NCBI RefSeq assembly: GCF_901827175.1
Contig: NZ_LR594662.1
Location: 1 to 64,000 of the forward strand
Direction: 5' to 3'
DNA length: 64,000 nt
From: Variovorax sp. RA8
GTDB taxonomy: Bacteria; Pseudomonadota; Gammaproteobacteria; Burkholderiales; Burkholderiaceae_C
The notes below the pieces were generated by a model that saw only the letters and a program-made list of their open reading frames with translations, did not search any database and was not told where the DNA came from. The translations under genes and the position numbers were made by a program. Of the stretch, positions 29,231 through 37,668 are shown piece after piece. Numbering within the stretch: position 1 is the stretch's first letter; every line of letters starts with the position of its first letter.

Positions 29231-30649
29231 ATGCTTGCGCGGCTTCGGCATTCCGTGCTCATCAAGGTCCTGGGCCTGCTGGCCCTGACCGTGCTGCTGT
29301 GCATCCCCCTGGCCCGGATCGAGGACCTGACCCGCGAACGCGGCAACAGCCAGCGCGAGGCGGCCGCCGAGCTGGCCTCCACCTACACCGGCGCGCAGAC
29401 GCTGGTCGGGCCCTTCCTGGTGCAGCCCTACCTGGAGCGCTGGATGGAGCCGCAGCGCGACGCGCAGGGGCGGGTCGTAGGCCAGGAGGTGCGCAGCAAG
29501 GAGATGGCGCATCTTGTCTTCCCCGACAAGCTGCACATCGAGGGCAGCCTGGCGCCGCAGGAGCGCTACCGCGGCATCTTCCGCATTCCGTTCTTCGCGA
29601 TGGACGCGTCGCTGGAAGGCGCGTTTTCCGCCTTCGATGCGGCTGCGGTGCCACACAGCGAGAAGGACTCCACCCTCGAGTTCAAGCCGCCCTACGTGGC
29701 CCTGCACCTGAGCGACCTGCGCGGCCTCGACGGCTCGCCGGCGCTGCGGCTGGCGAACGAGACGCTGCGCTTCCAGCAACGCCTGCCGGGCGTGGCCGAG
29801 GACGCGGCGCTGGCGGGTGGCATTCATGCGCCCCTGGCCGGCAGCGCGTTAGCGGCGTGGCAGGCGCGCCGGCCGCTGGGCTTTACGCTCAAGCTCGGCG
29901 TCGTCGGCCAGGAGCGGCTCGCGATGGTGCCCATCGGCGAGGAGACCACGGCGCACCTGGTCTCGCCCTGGGCCCATCCGAGCTTCGGCGGGCGCTTCCT
30001 CGCCTCCGAGCGCAGCGTGACGGCGCAGGGGTTCGACGCGCGCTGGCGCGTGTCCTCGCTGGTGACCACGGCGCGCGAAGAGGTGCGCGAGGCGCTGCGG
30101 GGCGGGCGTGACGGCCGGCCGGCCGGTGCGGGCGCGGCAATGCAGAGCTTCGACGTTTCGCTGGCGCAGCCGCTCAACGTCTATGCGATGTCCACACGCG
30201 CGGCCAAGTACGGCCTGCTCTTCATCGGGCTGGTGCTGATGGCTGCGTTCATGTTCGAGCTGTTCCGGCGGCTGCGGCTGCACCCGGTGCAGTACGGCCT
30301 GGTGGGCCTCTCGATCGCGGTCTTCTTCCTGCTGCTGCTCGCGCTGTCTGAAAAGCTGGCCTTCTGGCTGGCCTATGCCTGTGCGGCGAGCGCCAGCGTG
30401 CTGCTGCTGGGGGCCTACTTCAGCGCGGTGCTGCGCGGCCGGTGGCGCGGCGCCTCCTTCGCGGCCTACGTGGCCCTGCTCTATGGCGCGCTCTACGGCT
30501 TGCTGGCGTCGGAAAGCAATGCGCTGCTGCTGGGCGCGCTGCTGGTCTTCGGCATGCTCGCCGTGCTGATGCTGGCGACGCGAAAAGTCGACTGGTACGC
30601 CCTGTCGATGGGCGAAGCGGCCGCGTCCGGTGCAGGAGCGCAATCATGA
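29231..30649 (+). CDS. creD: Inner-membrane protein CreD
   Basis: CreB-regulated integral membrane protein linked to envelope integrity and beta-lactam or colicin tolerance; its biochemical role is unknown. The 472-residue protein starts with one membrane helix (VLIKVLGLLALTVLLCIPLA) and has a periplasmic domain of about 300 residues. It ends with five or six helices, as usual for CreD (KYGLLFIGLVLMAAFMFELF, HPVQYGLVGLSIAVFFLLLL). I choose the ATG at 29231 because GAGGAG lies 7 bases before it; the ATG at 29216 would include that site. Its stop overlaps the penicillin-binding protein start (ATGA). Confidence 0.92.
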   Translation: MLARLRHSVLIKVLGLLALTVLLCIPLARIEDLTRERGNSQREAAAELASTYTGAQTLVGPFLVQPYLERWMEPQRDAQGRVVGQEVRSKEMAHLVFPDKLHIEGSLAPQERYRGIFRIPFFAMDASLEGAFSAFDAAAVPHSEKDSTLEFKPPYVALHLSDLRGLDGSPALRLANETLRFQQRLPGVAEDAALAGGIHAPLAGSALAAWQARRPLGFTLKLGVVGQERLAMVPIGEETTAHLVSPWAHPSFGGRFLASERSVTAQGFDARWRVSSLVTTAREEVREALRGGRDGRPAGAGAAMQSFDVSLAQPLNVYAMSTRAAKYGLLFIGLVLMAAFMFELFRRLRLHPVQYGLVGLSIAVFFLLLLALSEKLAFWLAYACAASASVLLLGAYFSAVLRGRWRGASFAAYVALLYGALYGLLASESNALLLGALLVFGMLAVLMLATRKVDWYALSMGEAAASGAGAQS

Positions 30650-33000
30650 AGGCCGCCGCGAAGCGCGTGCTGCTGTGGGGCGTTGCCGCGATGGCAGTCA
30701 GCGCAGCTGCCGCGCTGTGCGCGGCCGGTGTCGCGATCGCGGTGCTGGTCCCGCAGCTGCCCGACGTCTCCGAGCTCTCCGACTACCGGCCCAAGCTGCC
30801 GCTGCGCGTCTACACCTCGGATGGCGTGCTGATCGGCGAGTTCGGCGAGGAGCGGCGCGAGCTGGTCCCCATCGCCGAGATGCCGAAGCAGCTCAAGGAT
30901 GCCGTGGTGGCGGTGGAGGATGCCCGCTTCTACGAGCATCCGGGCATCGATCCCAAGGGCTTGCTGCGCGCGGTGCTGGCCAACCTGCGGCATGGCGTGC
31001 ACCAGGGCGCCTCCACCATCACGCAGCAGGTGGCGCGCAATGTCTACCTCACCGCCGAGCGGACGCTGAAGCGCAAGATCCTGGAGGCGCTGCTGGCCTT
31101 CCGGCTCGAGCAGCACCTGAGCAAGGACCAGATCCTGGAGATCTACCTGAACCAGATCTTCCTCGGCCATCGCGCCTATGGCTTCGCCTCCGCCTCGGAG
31201 CGCTACTTCGGCAAGCCGCTGCGGGAGATCACGCTCGCGCAGGCCGCCATGCTGGCGGGCCTGCCCAAGGCGCCGGGCACCAACGACCCGGTGAGCAACC
31301 CGCGCCGTGCACGCGCCCGGCAGCTCCACGTGCTGGACCGCATGGTGGCGACCGGCGCCATCAGCGCGGCGCAGGCGGCCGAAGCGAAGCTGGAACCGCT
31401 GCGCCTGCGCGACGCTTCCGAACCGAAGCGCCTGCATGCGGAGCACGCGGCCGAGACCGTGCGGCAGCTGATGGTCGCGCAGTACGGGGCGAGCACCTAC
31501 ACGCGCGGCTTCAAGGTCTTCACCTCGCTGGTGGCGAGCGAGCAGGCGGCGGCCTGGCAGGCCCTGCGCAAGGGCATCCTGGACTACGAGCGGCGGCAGC
31601 CCTGGCGCGGGCCGGAGCGCTTCGTCGAGCTGCCCGCCGATCCGGCCGGACTGGACGATGCGGTCGACGAAGCGCTGGCCGAGTATCCCGACAGCGGCGA
31701 CGTGCTGGCCGCCGTGGTGCTGCAGGCCGATGCGAAGGAGGTGGTGGCCGTGCGCGCCAATGGAGAGAGCGTGCGGATCGCGGGCGAGGGCTTGCGCACG
31801 GCCCAGGCCGGCCTGTCGCCGCGCGCCGCGCCGAACCTGCGCGTGCGCCGCGGCGCGGTGATCCGCGTGGCGAAGACGCCCAAGGGCGCATGGGAGATCA
31901 CCCAACCGCCCGAGGTCGAAGGCGCCTTCGTGTCGCTCGACCCGCGCGACGGAGCGATCCGGGCCCTGGTGGGCGGCTTCGACTTCGGCAGGAACAAGTT
32001 CAACCATGTGACCCAGGCCTGGCGCCAGCCGGGGTCGAGCTTCAAGCCCTTCATCTATTCGGCGGCGCTCGAGAAGGGCTTCACGCCGAGCACCCTGGTC
32101 GACGACGCGCCGCTGTTCCTCGACGCCGCGGCCACGGGCGGCTCGCCCTGGGATCCCCGGAACTACGACGGCCGCTTCGAAGGACCGATGACCTTGCGCC
32201 GCGCGCTCGAGCAGTCGAAGAACATGGTCACCATCCGCGTGCTGCAGTCGATCGGGCCCCGCTATGCGCAGGACTGGATCGGCCGCTTCGGCTTCGAGCG
32301 TGCGAAGCACCCGGCCTACCTGCCGATGGCGCTGGGTGCCGGCTCGGTCACGCCGATGCAGATGGCGGCGGCGTACGCGGTCTTCGCCAACGGCGGCTAT
32401 CGCGTGAGCCCCGCGCTGGTGACGCGCATCACCGACCACAGGGGCCAGGTGCTGGTCGAAGCGCCGCTGGCAGTGCGCGACGAGACGACACGCGCCATTC
32501 CCGAGCGCAACGCCTTCGTGGTGAGCTCGCTGCTGCAGAGCGTGGTGCGGCACGGCACGGGCTTCAAGGCCTGGCAGTCGCTCCAGCGCGACGACTTGCA
32601 CGGCAAGACCGGCACCACCAACGATTCGATCGACACCTGGTTCGCGGGCTTTGCCTCGACGCGCGTGGGCGTGGCCTGGATCGGCTACGACACGCCGCGC
32701 CAGCTCGGCGTTCGCGGCGAGACCGGCGGCAGCCTGAGCCTGCCGATCTGGACCGGCTACATGCAGGCGGCCCTGCAGGGCGTGCCGGTTGCGCCGGTGC
32801 CGGTGCCGGCGGGCGTGGTGCTGGTGGAGGGCGAGTGGTATTACGACGACTACGCGCCGGGCCGCGGGATCGCGAGCCTGGGCGCGGATGCGGACGCGGG
32901 TGCAGGAACGGTGGCGCCGGCCGAGACGCTGGCCGGCGTGCCTGTCAGCGACGTGCCGACGCCGGAAGAACGCAGCAGCATCCTCGATCTGTTCCGCTGA
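30646..33000 (+). CDS. Class A penicillin-binding protein (PBP1A type)
   Basis: Bifunctional peptidoglycan synthase of 784 residues. An N-terminal membrane helix is followed by the GT51 domain (VEDARFYEHPGID, GASTITQQVARN, EIYLNQIFLG) and then by the transpeptidase. Catalytic Ser is in PGSSFKPF, the second motif in SKNMV, and the third in GKTGTTND. A region of about 120 residues lies between the domains, as in PBP1A. It is translationally coupled to creD through ATGA, so it should rise with CreB activation. It is probably a secondary PBP; a housekeeping copy is expected elsewhere. The C-terminal tail after TPEERSS is short. Confidence 0.92.
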   Translation: MKAAAKRVLLWGVAAMAVSAAAALCAAGVAIAVLVPQLPDVSELSDYRPKLPLRVYTSDGVLIGEFGEERRELVPIAEMPKQLKDAVVAVEDARFYEHPGIDPKGLLRAVLANLRHGVHQGASTITQQVARNVYLTAERTLKRKILEALLAFRLEQHLSKDQILEIYLNQIFLGHRAYGFASASERYFGKPLREITLAQAAMLAGLPKAPGTNDPVSNPRRARARQLHVLDRMVATGAISAAQAAEAKLEPLRLRDASEPKRLHAEHAAETVRQLMVAQYGASTYTRGFKVFTSLVASEQAAAWQALRKGILDYERRQPWRGPERFVELPADPAGLDDAVDEALAEYPDSGDVLAAVVLQADAKEVVAVRANGESVRIAGEGLRTAQAGLSPRAAPNLRVRRGAVIRVAKTPKGAWEITQPPEVEGAFVSLDPRDGAIRALVGGFDFGRNKFNHVTQAWRQPGSSFKPFIYSAALEKGFTPSTLVDDAPLFLDAAATGGSPWDPRNYDGRFEGPMTLRRALEQSKNMVTIRVLQSIGPRYAQDWIGRFGFERAKHPAYLPMALGAGSVTPMQMAAAYAVFANGGYRVSPALVTRITDHRGQVLVEAPLAVRDETTRAIPERNAFVVSSLLQSVVRHGTGFKAWQSLQRDDLHGKTGTTNDSIDTWFAGFASTRVGVAWIGYDTPRQLGVRGETGGSLSLPIWTGYMQAALQGVPVAPVPVPAGVVLVEGEWYYDDYAPGRGIASLGADADAGAGTVAPAETLAGVPVSDVPTPEERSSILDLFR

Positions 33001-33012
33001 GCCACGGCCTTC

Positions 33013-34452
33013 TCACCCAGGCGAAGCCAGCGGTAGCGTGAGCGTGGCCAGCGCGCCGCCGCGCGGCGCGTTCGCGAGCTCGATGCGCCCGCGGTGCAGC
33101 GCCGCGATCTCCTTCACGAAGGCGAGCCCGAGGCCGGTGCTCTTCTTCTGGCTGTGCGGACGCGCCAGCGAATAGAACTTCTCGAAGACCTTGTCCTTGG
33201 CGTAATCGGGGATGCCGCGGCCATGGTCGCGCACGGTGATGCGGGCCTCGCGCGCGCCGGCATGAAGGGCCAGCGCAACCTCGGCGCCGGCGGGCGAGAA
33301 GTCGATCGCGTTGTCGAGCAGGTTGCTGACCGCGCGCCGCAGCAGGAAGGGATCGCCCTCGACATGGGCCTCGGTGTCGATGGCCACGTGCAAGCGGATC
33401 TCGCGCGCCGCCGCCGCGCCCTGCGCGCTGGCCGCCACCTCCTGCAGCAGCGGCGCGAGCGCGACGGTCTCGCTGCGGTCCAGCGCACGCTGGGTCTCGA
33501 GCGCGGTCAGCTCCATCATGCGGTCCACGATCTCCTGGATACGCTGGGTCTCGCGCGTGATGTTGGCGAGGAAGCGCTCGCGCTCGGCCTGCGGCATCGA
33601 GGGTTCCTGCACCAGCTCGGCGGCGCCGCGGATCGCCGACAGCGGGCTCTTGATCTCGTGCGTGAAGGTCTGCACGTAGTCGGCGACGTAGCTGCGGCCG
33701 GTGAACGCATCACGCATTTCGCCGAAGCCGCTGCGCAGCGTGTCCACCGCGCGGCGCGCCATGCGGGAGAGGCTCCAGCTGCGCTGATTGCGCAGCCAGC
33801 GCCAGTAGTCCGAGATCAGGCCGAAGGGCCGCACCAGCCAGACCGAGACGATCAGCGCCCCCACCAGCAGCGCGAAGGCCGACCCCATGCCCACCCACAG
33901 CGTGCGGGCGCGCGCGTCCTGCACGAACTGGCCGAAGCTCTGCACCGGCTTGCCCACGCTGACCACGCCGACGATCTCGTTGTTCCAGCGCACCGGGGCG
34001 GCGGCGTACATCACCGAGGTCAGCGGGTCGCCCTCGATGTCGCGCGAGGTGCGCGCGCCGTACAGGCCGGCCAGGGTGCGGCTGACGTCGCTCCACCGGG
34101 AGAAGTCGGCGCCGGTGCTGCGGCCCAGCGAATCGAAGAGCACGCGGCCGCTGCGATCGGTGACGTAGACGCGCAGCTCCACGCGGCTCTTGTGCAGGTT
34201 GTAGATCTGCGCCGAAAACTGACGCGCGTAGACGGAGCGGAACAGCGGCTCCAGCCGCTCGGTGTTGATGGCGCCGGCGATCACGTCCTGCTCGACCAGG
34301 CTGGCCATGAGCTGCGATGTGTCGACCAGCGACTCCTCGGCCGACTCACGGTAGCGCGGGTCGATGTCGGCGACGACGCGGTAGAGCAGGAAGGCGATGC
34401 CCGCCGCGTAGATCAGCAGGATGCCGATGAAGATGCGGGTTCTACGGCTCAA
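33013..34452 (-). CDS. creC: Sensor histidine kinase CreC
   Basis: Membrane sensor of the CreBC system (479 residues). It has two transmembrane helices (residues about 8-25 and 190-210) flanking a periplasmic domain. Then come the phospho-acceptor His in FTHEIKSPLSAIRG and the ATP-binding motifs NLLDNAIDFS, DHGRGIP and KSTGLGLAFVKEIA. It is convergent with the creD-PBP operon and downstream of creB. The gap to creB holds a copy of a dispersed repeat. In other bacteria CreBC responds to metabolic state or to beta-lactam damage; the signal here is unknown. Confidence 0.92.
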   Translation of the reverse strand: MSRRTRIFIGILLIYAAGIAFLLYRVVADIDPRYRESAEESLVDTSQLMASLVEQDVIAGAINTERLEPLFRSVYARQFSAQIYNLHKSRVELRVYVTDRSGRVLFDSLGRSTGADFSRWSDVSRTLAGLYGARTSRDIEGDPLTSVMYAAAPVRWNNEIVGVVSVGKPVQSFGQFVQDARARTLWVGMGSAFALLVGALIVSVWLVRPFGLISDYWRWLRNQRSWSLSRMARRAVDTLRSGFGEMRDAFTGRSYVADYVQTFTHEIKSPLSAIRGAAELVQEPSMPQAERERFLANITRETQRIQEIVDRMMELTALETQRALDRSETVALAPLLQEVAASAQGAAAAREIRLHVAIDTEAHVEGDPFLLRRAVSNLLDNAIDFSPAGAEVALALHAGAREARITVRDHGRGIPDYAKDKVFEKFYSLARPHSQKKSTGLGLAFVKEIAALHRGRIELANAPRGGALATLTLPLASPG

Positions 34453-34455
34453 AGG

Positions 34456-34535
34456 ATGGCCCCCACGCTCCGCACCTCGTGTCGTCGCCGGCCCCGAGGG
34501 GGCCGCAGGCCGTCTTGGGGCGGCCCGGCGCCGGC
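34456..34535 (-). repeat. Dispersed intergenic repeat, copy B
   Basis: Occupies almost the whole creB-creC gap. Blocks in order on the minus strand are GGCCGCCCCAAG, GGCCCCCTCGGGGCC (hairpin), CGACACGAGGTGCGGAGCG and TGGGGGCC. The last three match copy A at 21549-21638. Insertion inside a two-gene operon could lower creC expression or end some transcripts. Confidence 0.65.
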
Positions 34536-34545
34536 CGGTCCCGCT

Positions 34546-35304
34546 TCATCGCGGGGGCAGCTCTTCATTGAGCGCGTAGCCGGTGCCGCGCAGCGTGCGG
34601 ATCGCCTCGACCTCGGGCGCGACGGCGCGCAGCTTGGCGCGCAGGGTCTTGACGTGGGCATCGACGGTGCGGTCGAAGCTCTCGCTGGCGTCGTCCCACA
34701 CGAGTTCGAGCAGCTCGTCGCGCGTGAACACGCGGCCCGGGCGCTGGACCAGCAGCTTGAGCAGCCCGTACTCGTAGCGCGAGAGCTCGAGCAGGCGGCC
34801 GTAGTAGCGGATCTGCATGCGCTCGGCATCGAGCGCGAAGGGCGAGACCGGCACGCTCCTCGCAGGCGCGGCTGGCGCGGCTGGCGCGGGGATCGCCGTC
34901 GAAGGACCGTTGCCACGACCACTACGCCGCAGGATGGTGCGCACGCGCGCCACCAGCTCGCGCGGCGAGAAGGGCTTGGCCACGTAGTCGTCGGCGCCCA
35001 GCTCGAGGCCCACGACGCGGTCGATCTCGTCGCTGCGCGCGGTGAGGAAGAGCATCGGCACCTCCGCGCCACCCTGCTCGCGGTTGAGTGCCTGCAGCCG
35101 CTTGAAGAGCTCGAAGCCGTTCATGTCGGGCAGGCCCACGTCCAGGATGGCGAGCGCGGGCGGGTCGGCCGCGAACTGGGCGATGGCCTCCTCGGCGGTG
35201 GCGCACCAGACGGGCACGAAGCCGTCGGTCCTGAGCACGTACTGCAGGGTGTCGGCGATGCCGGACTCGTCTTCGGCGATCAGGATCCGCGGGTGGGAGA
35301 GCAT
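34546..35304 (-). CDS. creB: Response regulator CreB
   Basis: OmpR-type regulator of 252 residues. The receiver has the phosphorylated Asp in AILDVGLPDMNG, the Thr in LFLTARS, and Lys in VAKPFSP. A proline/alanine linker leads to a winged-helix DNA-binding domain ending RTLRGTGYALNEELPPR. It binds TTCAC-N6-TTCAC repeats in E. coli and Aeromonas, and such repeats are present in the divergent region near 29134. The ATG giving MLSHPRILIAEDESG is chosen; the frame is open 30 codons earlier without a domain. Confidence 0.93.
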   Translation of the reverse strand: MLSHPRILIAEDESGIADTLQYVLRTDGFVPVWCATAEEAIAQFAADPPALAILDVGLPDMNGFELFKRLQALNREQGGAEVPMLFLTARSDEIDRVVGLELGADDYVAKPFSPRELVARVRTILRRSGRGNGPSTAIPAPAAPAAPARSVPVSPFALDAERMQIRYYGRLLELSRYEYGLLKLLVQRPGRVFTRDELLELVWDDASESFDRTVDAHVKTLRAKLRAVAPEVEAIRTLRGTGYALNEELPPR

Positions 35305-35384
35305 GGGGCGGATGGTAGCGGCCCGGAACCTTTGCGTGCCGCGGCGAACGAACAGGGCCTTTTCATTTCCGAAAGACCCCGACC

Positions 35385-36311
35385 GTGACCTCATCCGAAA
35401 CCCGGGCCATCCTGAGCCTGAGCCTGCTGGCGGCCTTCGTCGACGGCGAGAAGCACGAGCGCGAGCGCGCCGAGATCAAGCGGATTGCCGAGGGCCTGTC
35501 GCAGGCCGATGGCGTGCAGCTGCCCACGCTCTACCAGGACGTGCTGATGAAGCGCGTGTCGCTGGCCTCGGTGGCCGGCGAGCTGAAGAGCCCCGAGGCG
35601 CGGCAGCTGGCCTACGAGATGGCCGTGTGCGTGTGCGACGCCGACGGCGCTCAGTCGCAGGCCGAGCGCCTGTTCCTCGCCGATGCCCGCACGGCACTCG
35701 GGCTGGATACGCCGGGAGCGACGCAGTTTGCGCAGCAGGCCGAGGAGATCGCGTCGGTGCCGCTGGCGCCGTCCGCGGCGGCGGCTCCTGCCGTCGACGG
35801 TGCCGCGCTGGACCAGGCCATCCTCAACGCCGCGATCCTGAACGGCGCGCTGGAGCTGTTGCCAGAGACGCTTTCGACCATGGCCATCATCCCGCTGCAG
35901 ATGAAGCTGGTGTATCGCATCGGCAAGGCCCACGGCTTCGAGCTCGACAGCGGCCATGTGAAGGACTTCCTCGCCACCGTGGGCGTCGGCCTGACCTCGC
36001 AGTACCTCGAGCAGGCCGGCCGCAAGCTTCTGGGCGGCCTGCTCGGCAGGGTGGGCGGCGGGCTGCTGGGCGGCCTGGGCAAGCAGGCCGTGAGCTCGGG
36101 CATGAGCTTCGCGAGCACCTACGCCCTGGGTCAGGTGGCGAAGCGCTACTACGCGGGCGGACGCACGCTGTCGACGCAGATGCTGAAGGAGGCGTTCGCG
36201 AGCGTGACGCAGGAGGCGCAGGGCCTGCAGACTCGCTACCTTCCGCAGATCCAGGAGAAGGCCCGCACGCTCGACGCAGGCAAGGTGCTGGCGATGGTGC
36301 GCGGCGGCTGA
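35385..36311 (+). CDS. TerB-like / DUF697-like protein
   Basis: Function unknown. The 308-residue product has two recognisable parts. An N-terminal all-helical TerB-like domain (about 1-125) has acidic EF-like FVDGEKHERERAEI and CDADGAQSQAERL segments that could bind metal. A C-terminal part (IIPLQMKLVYRIGKAHGFELD, GVGLTSQYLEQAGRKLLGG) resembles DUF697-type membrane-associated domains with glycine-rich hydrophobic segments. The start codon is GTG. It is divergent from creB with an 80-base gap, so it might share that promoter region. No CreB tag is visible there. Confidence 0.65.
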   Translation: MTSSETRAILSLSLLAAFVDGEKHERERAEIKRIAEGLSQADGVQLPTLYQDVLMKRVSLASVAGELKSPEARQLAYEMAVCVCDADGAQSQAERLFLADARTALGLDTPGATQFAQQAEEIASVPLAPSAAAAPAVDGAALDQAILNAAILNGALELLPETLSTMAIIPLQMKLVYRIGKAHGFELDSGHVKDFLATVGVGLTSQYLEQAGRKLLGGLLGRVGGGLLGGLGKQAVSSGMSFASTYALGQVAKRYYAGGRTLSTQMLKEAFASVTQEAQGLQTRYLPQIQEKARTLDAGKVLAMVRGG

Positions 36312-36350
36312 CCTCCAGGGCGGACGCGCCGCCGCGGCAGGGGCGCGGCT

Positions 36351-37124
36351 TCAGGCCTGGTGCAGGTCGAAGCAGCAGCCCGCGTAGAAGGGCTTGTCGC
36401 CGCCTTCCACGAAGGGCACCTCGATCGCCTTGCCCTCGTTGCGCCAGGCGTCGCGCCGCTTGTAGCCGGACGCGGCCAGCTCGGCCAGCAGCTGGTCATG
36501 GTGCTGGATGCGGTAGGGGCAGACGGCGAAGCCGATGCTGTTGAGCGTGTAGAGCGTGCGTTCCGGGTGCACGGCGGTGGTGTTCAGCACGATGCGCCGC
36601 GGCTTCACGGGCAACGCGGCAATGATCTCGGAGATGCGTTGCGGCAGGTACTGCAGGCTGCCGGAGGCGTAGAGCACGTCGTAGCCGCTCGCGTCCCGGA
36701 AGTCGGTGCTGAAGCTCAGCTGCGCGGTGGCCTCGCGCTGCACTGCAAGCTCGCGGCCGGTCTGGACCACGGTGGGCACGTCGCAGACCGTCCAGCGCAG
36801 ATCGGCCGGGTAGTTCAGCATGCGGCGAAAGGCGTAGTACTTGATGCCGACGTGGCCGCCCAGGTCGAAGATGCTGCGCATGCCGTCATCCAGCGCGCGG
36901 CCTATCCAGAACAGGCCCGGATAGTCGTAGGGGGCGACCTGATGGCTGTAGAAGGCGTCAGCCGGTGCGTTGTCGTAGCCGACAGCCTTGGTTGGCGGCG
37001 CGCCGGCCTCGGCGGCGGCGAAGCTCTCGAAGGAACCCATGAAGAGGTTCTCCTCGCGGTTCTCCAGGAACTTGCGGCGGTAGGCAGCTTCACGGACCGA
37101 CGGGGGGAGAAGACTCGTAAGCAT
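36351..37124 (-). CDS. Putative methyltransferase, TIGR04325 family
   Basis: SAM-dependent methyltransferase-like protein (257 residues), often found in polysaccharide or surface-modification loci. The SAM site is FDLGGHVGIKYYAFRR, and the acidic residue after beta 2 is in WTVCDVPTVV. LYASGSLQYLP matches motif IV. The open frame starts 16 codons earlier, but a good promoter (-35 TTGAAT, -10 CAAAAT) overlaps that region. I therefore use the ATG giving MLTSLLPPSVRE, preceded by AGAGG. The upstream region is clearly AT-richer than its surroundings, which may point to acquisition. Confidence 0.8.
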   Translation of the reverse strand: MLTSLLPPSVREAAYRRKFLENREENLFMGSFESFAAAEAGAPPTKAVGYDNAPADAFYSHQVAPYDYPGLFWIGRALDDGMRSIFDLGGHVGIKYYAFRRMLNYPADLRWTVCDVPTVVQTGRELAVQREATAQLSFSTDFRDASGYDVLYASGSLQYLPQRISEIIAALPVKPRRIVLNTTAVHPERTLYTLNSIGFAVCPYRIQHHDQLLAELAASGYKRRDAWRNEGKAIEVPFVEGGDKPFYAGCCFDLHQA

Positions 37125-37162
37125 GGGGCCCTTTGCCTCTGTGTTGAATGCAATTGCAGTCG

Positions 37163-37191
37163 CATTTTGCACTTTGAAACAAAAGTATTCA
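37163..37191 (-). promoter_or_regulatory. Sigma-70-type promoter for the TIGR04325 gene
   Basis: On the minus strand, TTGAAT (37191-37186), a 17-base spacer, then CAAAAT (37168-37163). Transcription would start near 37156, about 32 bases before the ATG at 37124. It sits in an AT-rich pocket together with a TGCAATTGCA palindrome (37148-37157) at the expected start point, which could be an operator. Confidence 0.5.
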
Positions 37192-37237
37192 ACCTCAAAC
37201 TGAACGGCGCGCAGTCCGCGCGTCCGCCGGGCGCCGG

Positions 37238-37432
37238 CTACTCGACGCGGTAGCCCGCGTTCTCGATCGCCAGCACGATGTCCTGGCGCGGCTGCGTGCT
37301 CAGCACGTCGACATGGCCGGTTTCGAGGTCCACCGTGACCTGCGCCTTGGGATCGACCGCTTGCACCGCGTTCTGCACCGCGCTGACGCAGTGGTTGCAG
37401 CTCATGCCCGACACCTGGAATTTCTGGCTCAT
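37238..37432 (-). CDS. copZ: Copper chaperone CopZ-like HMA protein
   Basis: A 64-residue heavy-metal-associated domain that carries Cu(I), and possibly other soft metals, to a P-type ATPase or sensor. The metal site GMSCNHC is at residues 9-15, and the fold is the usual beta-alpha-beta-beta-alpha-beta. AAGGAG precedes the ATG. The upstream region contains a CueR-type promoter with a 19-base spacer. No copper ATPase or cueR gene is in the window, so it works in trans with a locus elsewhere. Confidence 0.92.
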   Translation of the reverse strand: MSQKFQVSGMSCNHCVSAVQNAVQAVDPKAQVTVDLETGHVDVLSTQPRQDIVLAIENAGYRVE

Positions 37433-37462
37433 CGTTGCTCCTTCATGGGGTTGAAGCGAGAG

Positions 37463-37493
37463 AGTGTCAACTTTGCCACGATGTCAATGTCAA
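37463..37493 (-). promoter_or_regulatory. MerR/CueR-type promoter of copZ
   Basis: On the minus strand, TTGACA (37493-37488), a 19-base spacer, then GACACT (37468-37463). The spacer holds the dyad TTGACATCGTGGCAA (minus strand; 37473-37487), one base from a perfect TTGCCA-type CueR box. A stretched spacer with an internal dyad is diagnostic of MerR-family activators. The -10 is 31 bases before the ATG. Confidence 0.6.
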
Positions 37494-37668
37494 GGACGAT
37501 GACATCGCCACGTTTTGTTGAAGGGGATGCCATTCGCGGGGAACCGCAGCGCCTGGCGCGCTGTCGTATCCTCGTGCCCGTTTGTCGCGCCGCTGGCCGG
37601 TGGTCCGCCGAATGCCAGCTTTGCACGGACCTGGTCGCCCGGGCTTTCCGCCTTCTTCTCTTTCACCC

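Noticed and set aside
30493..32601. Long minus-strand open frame opposite the class A PBP
   Set aside because: Composition is that of a complementary shadow, and the PBP motifs on the plus strand are complete.
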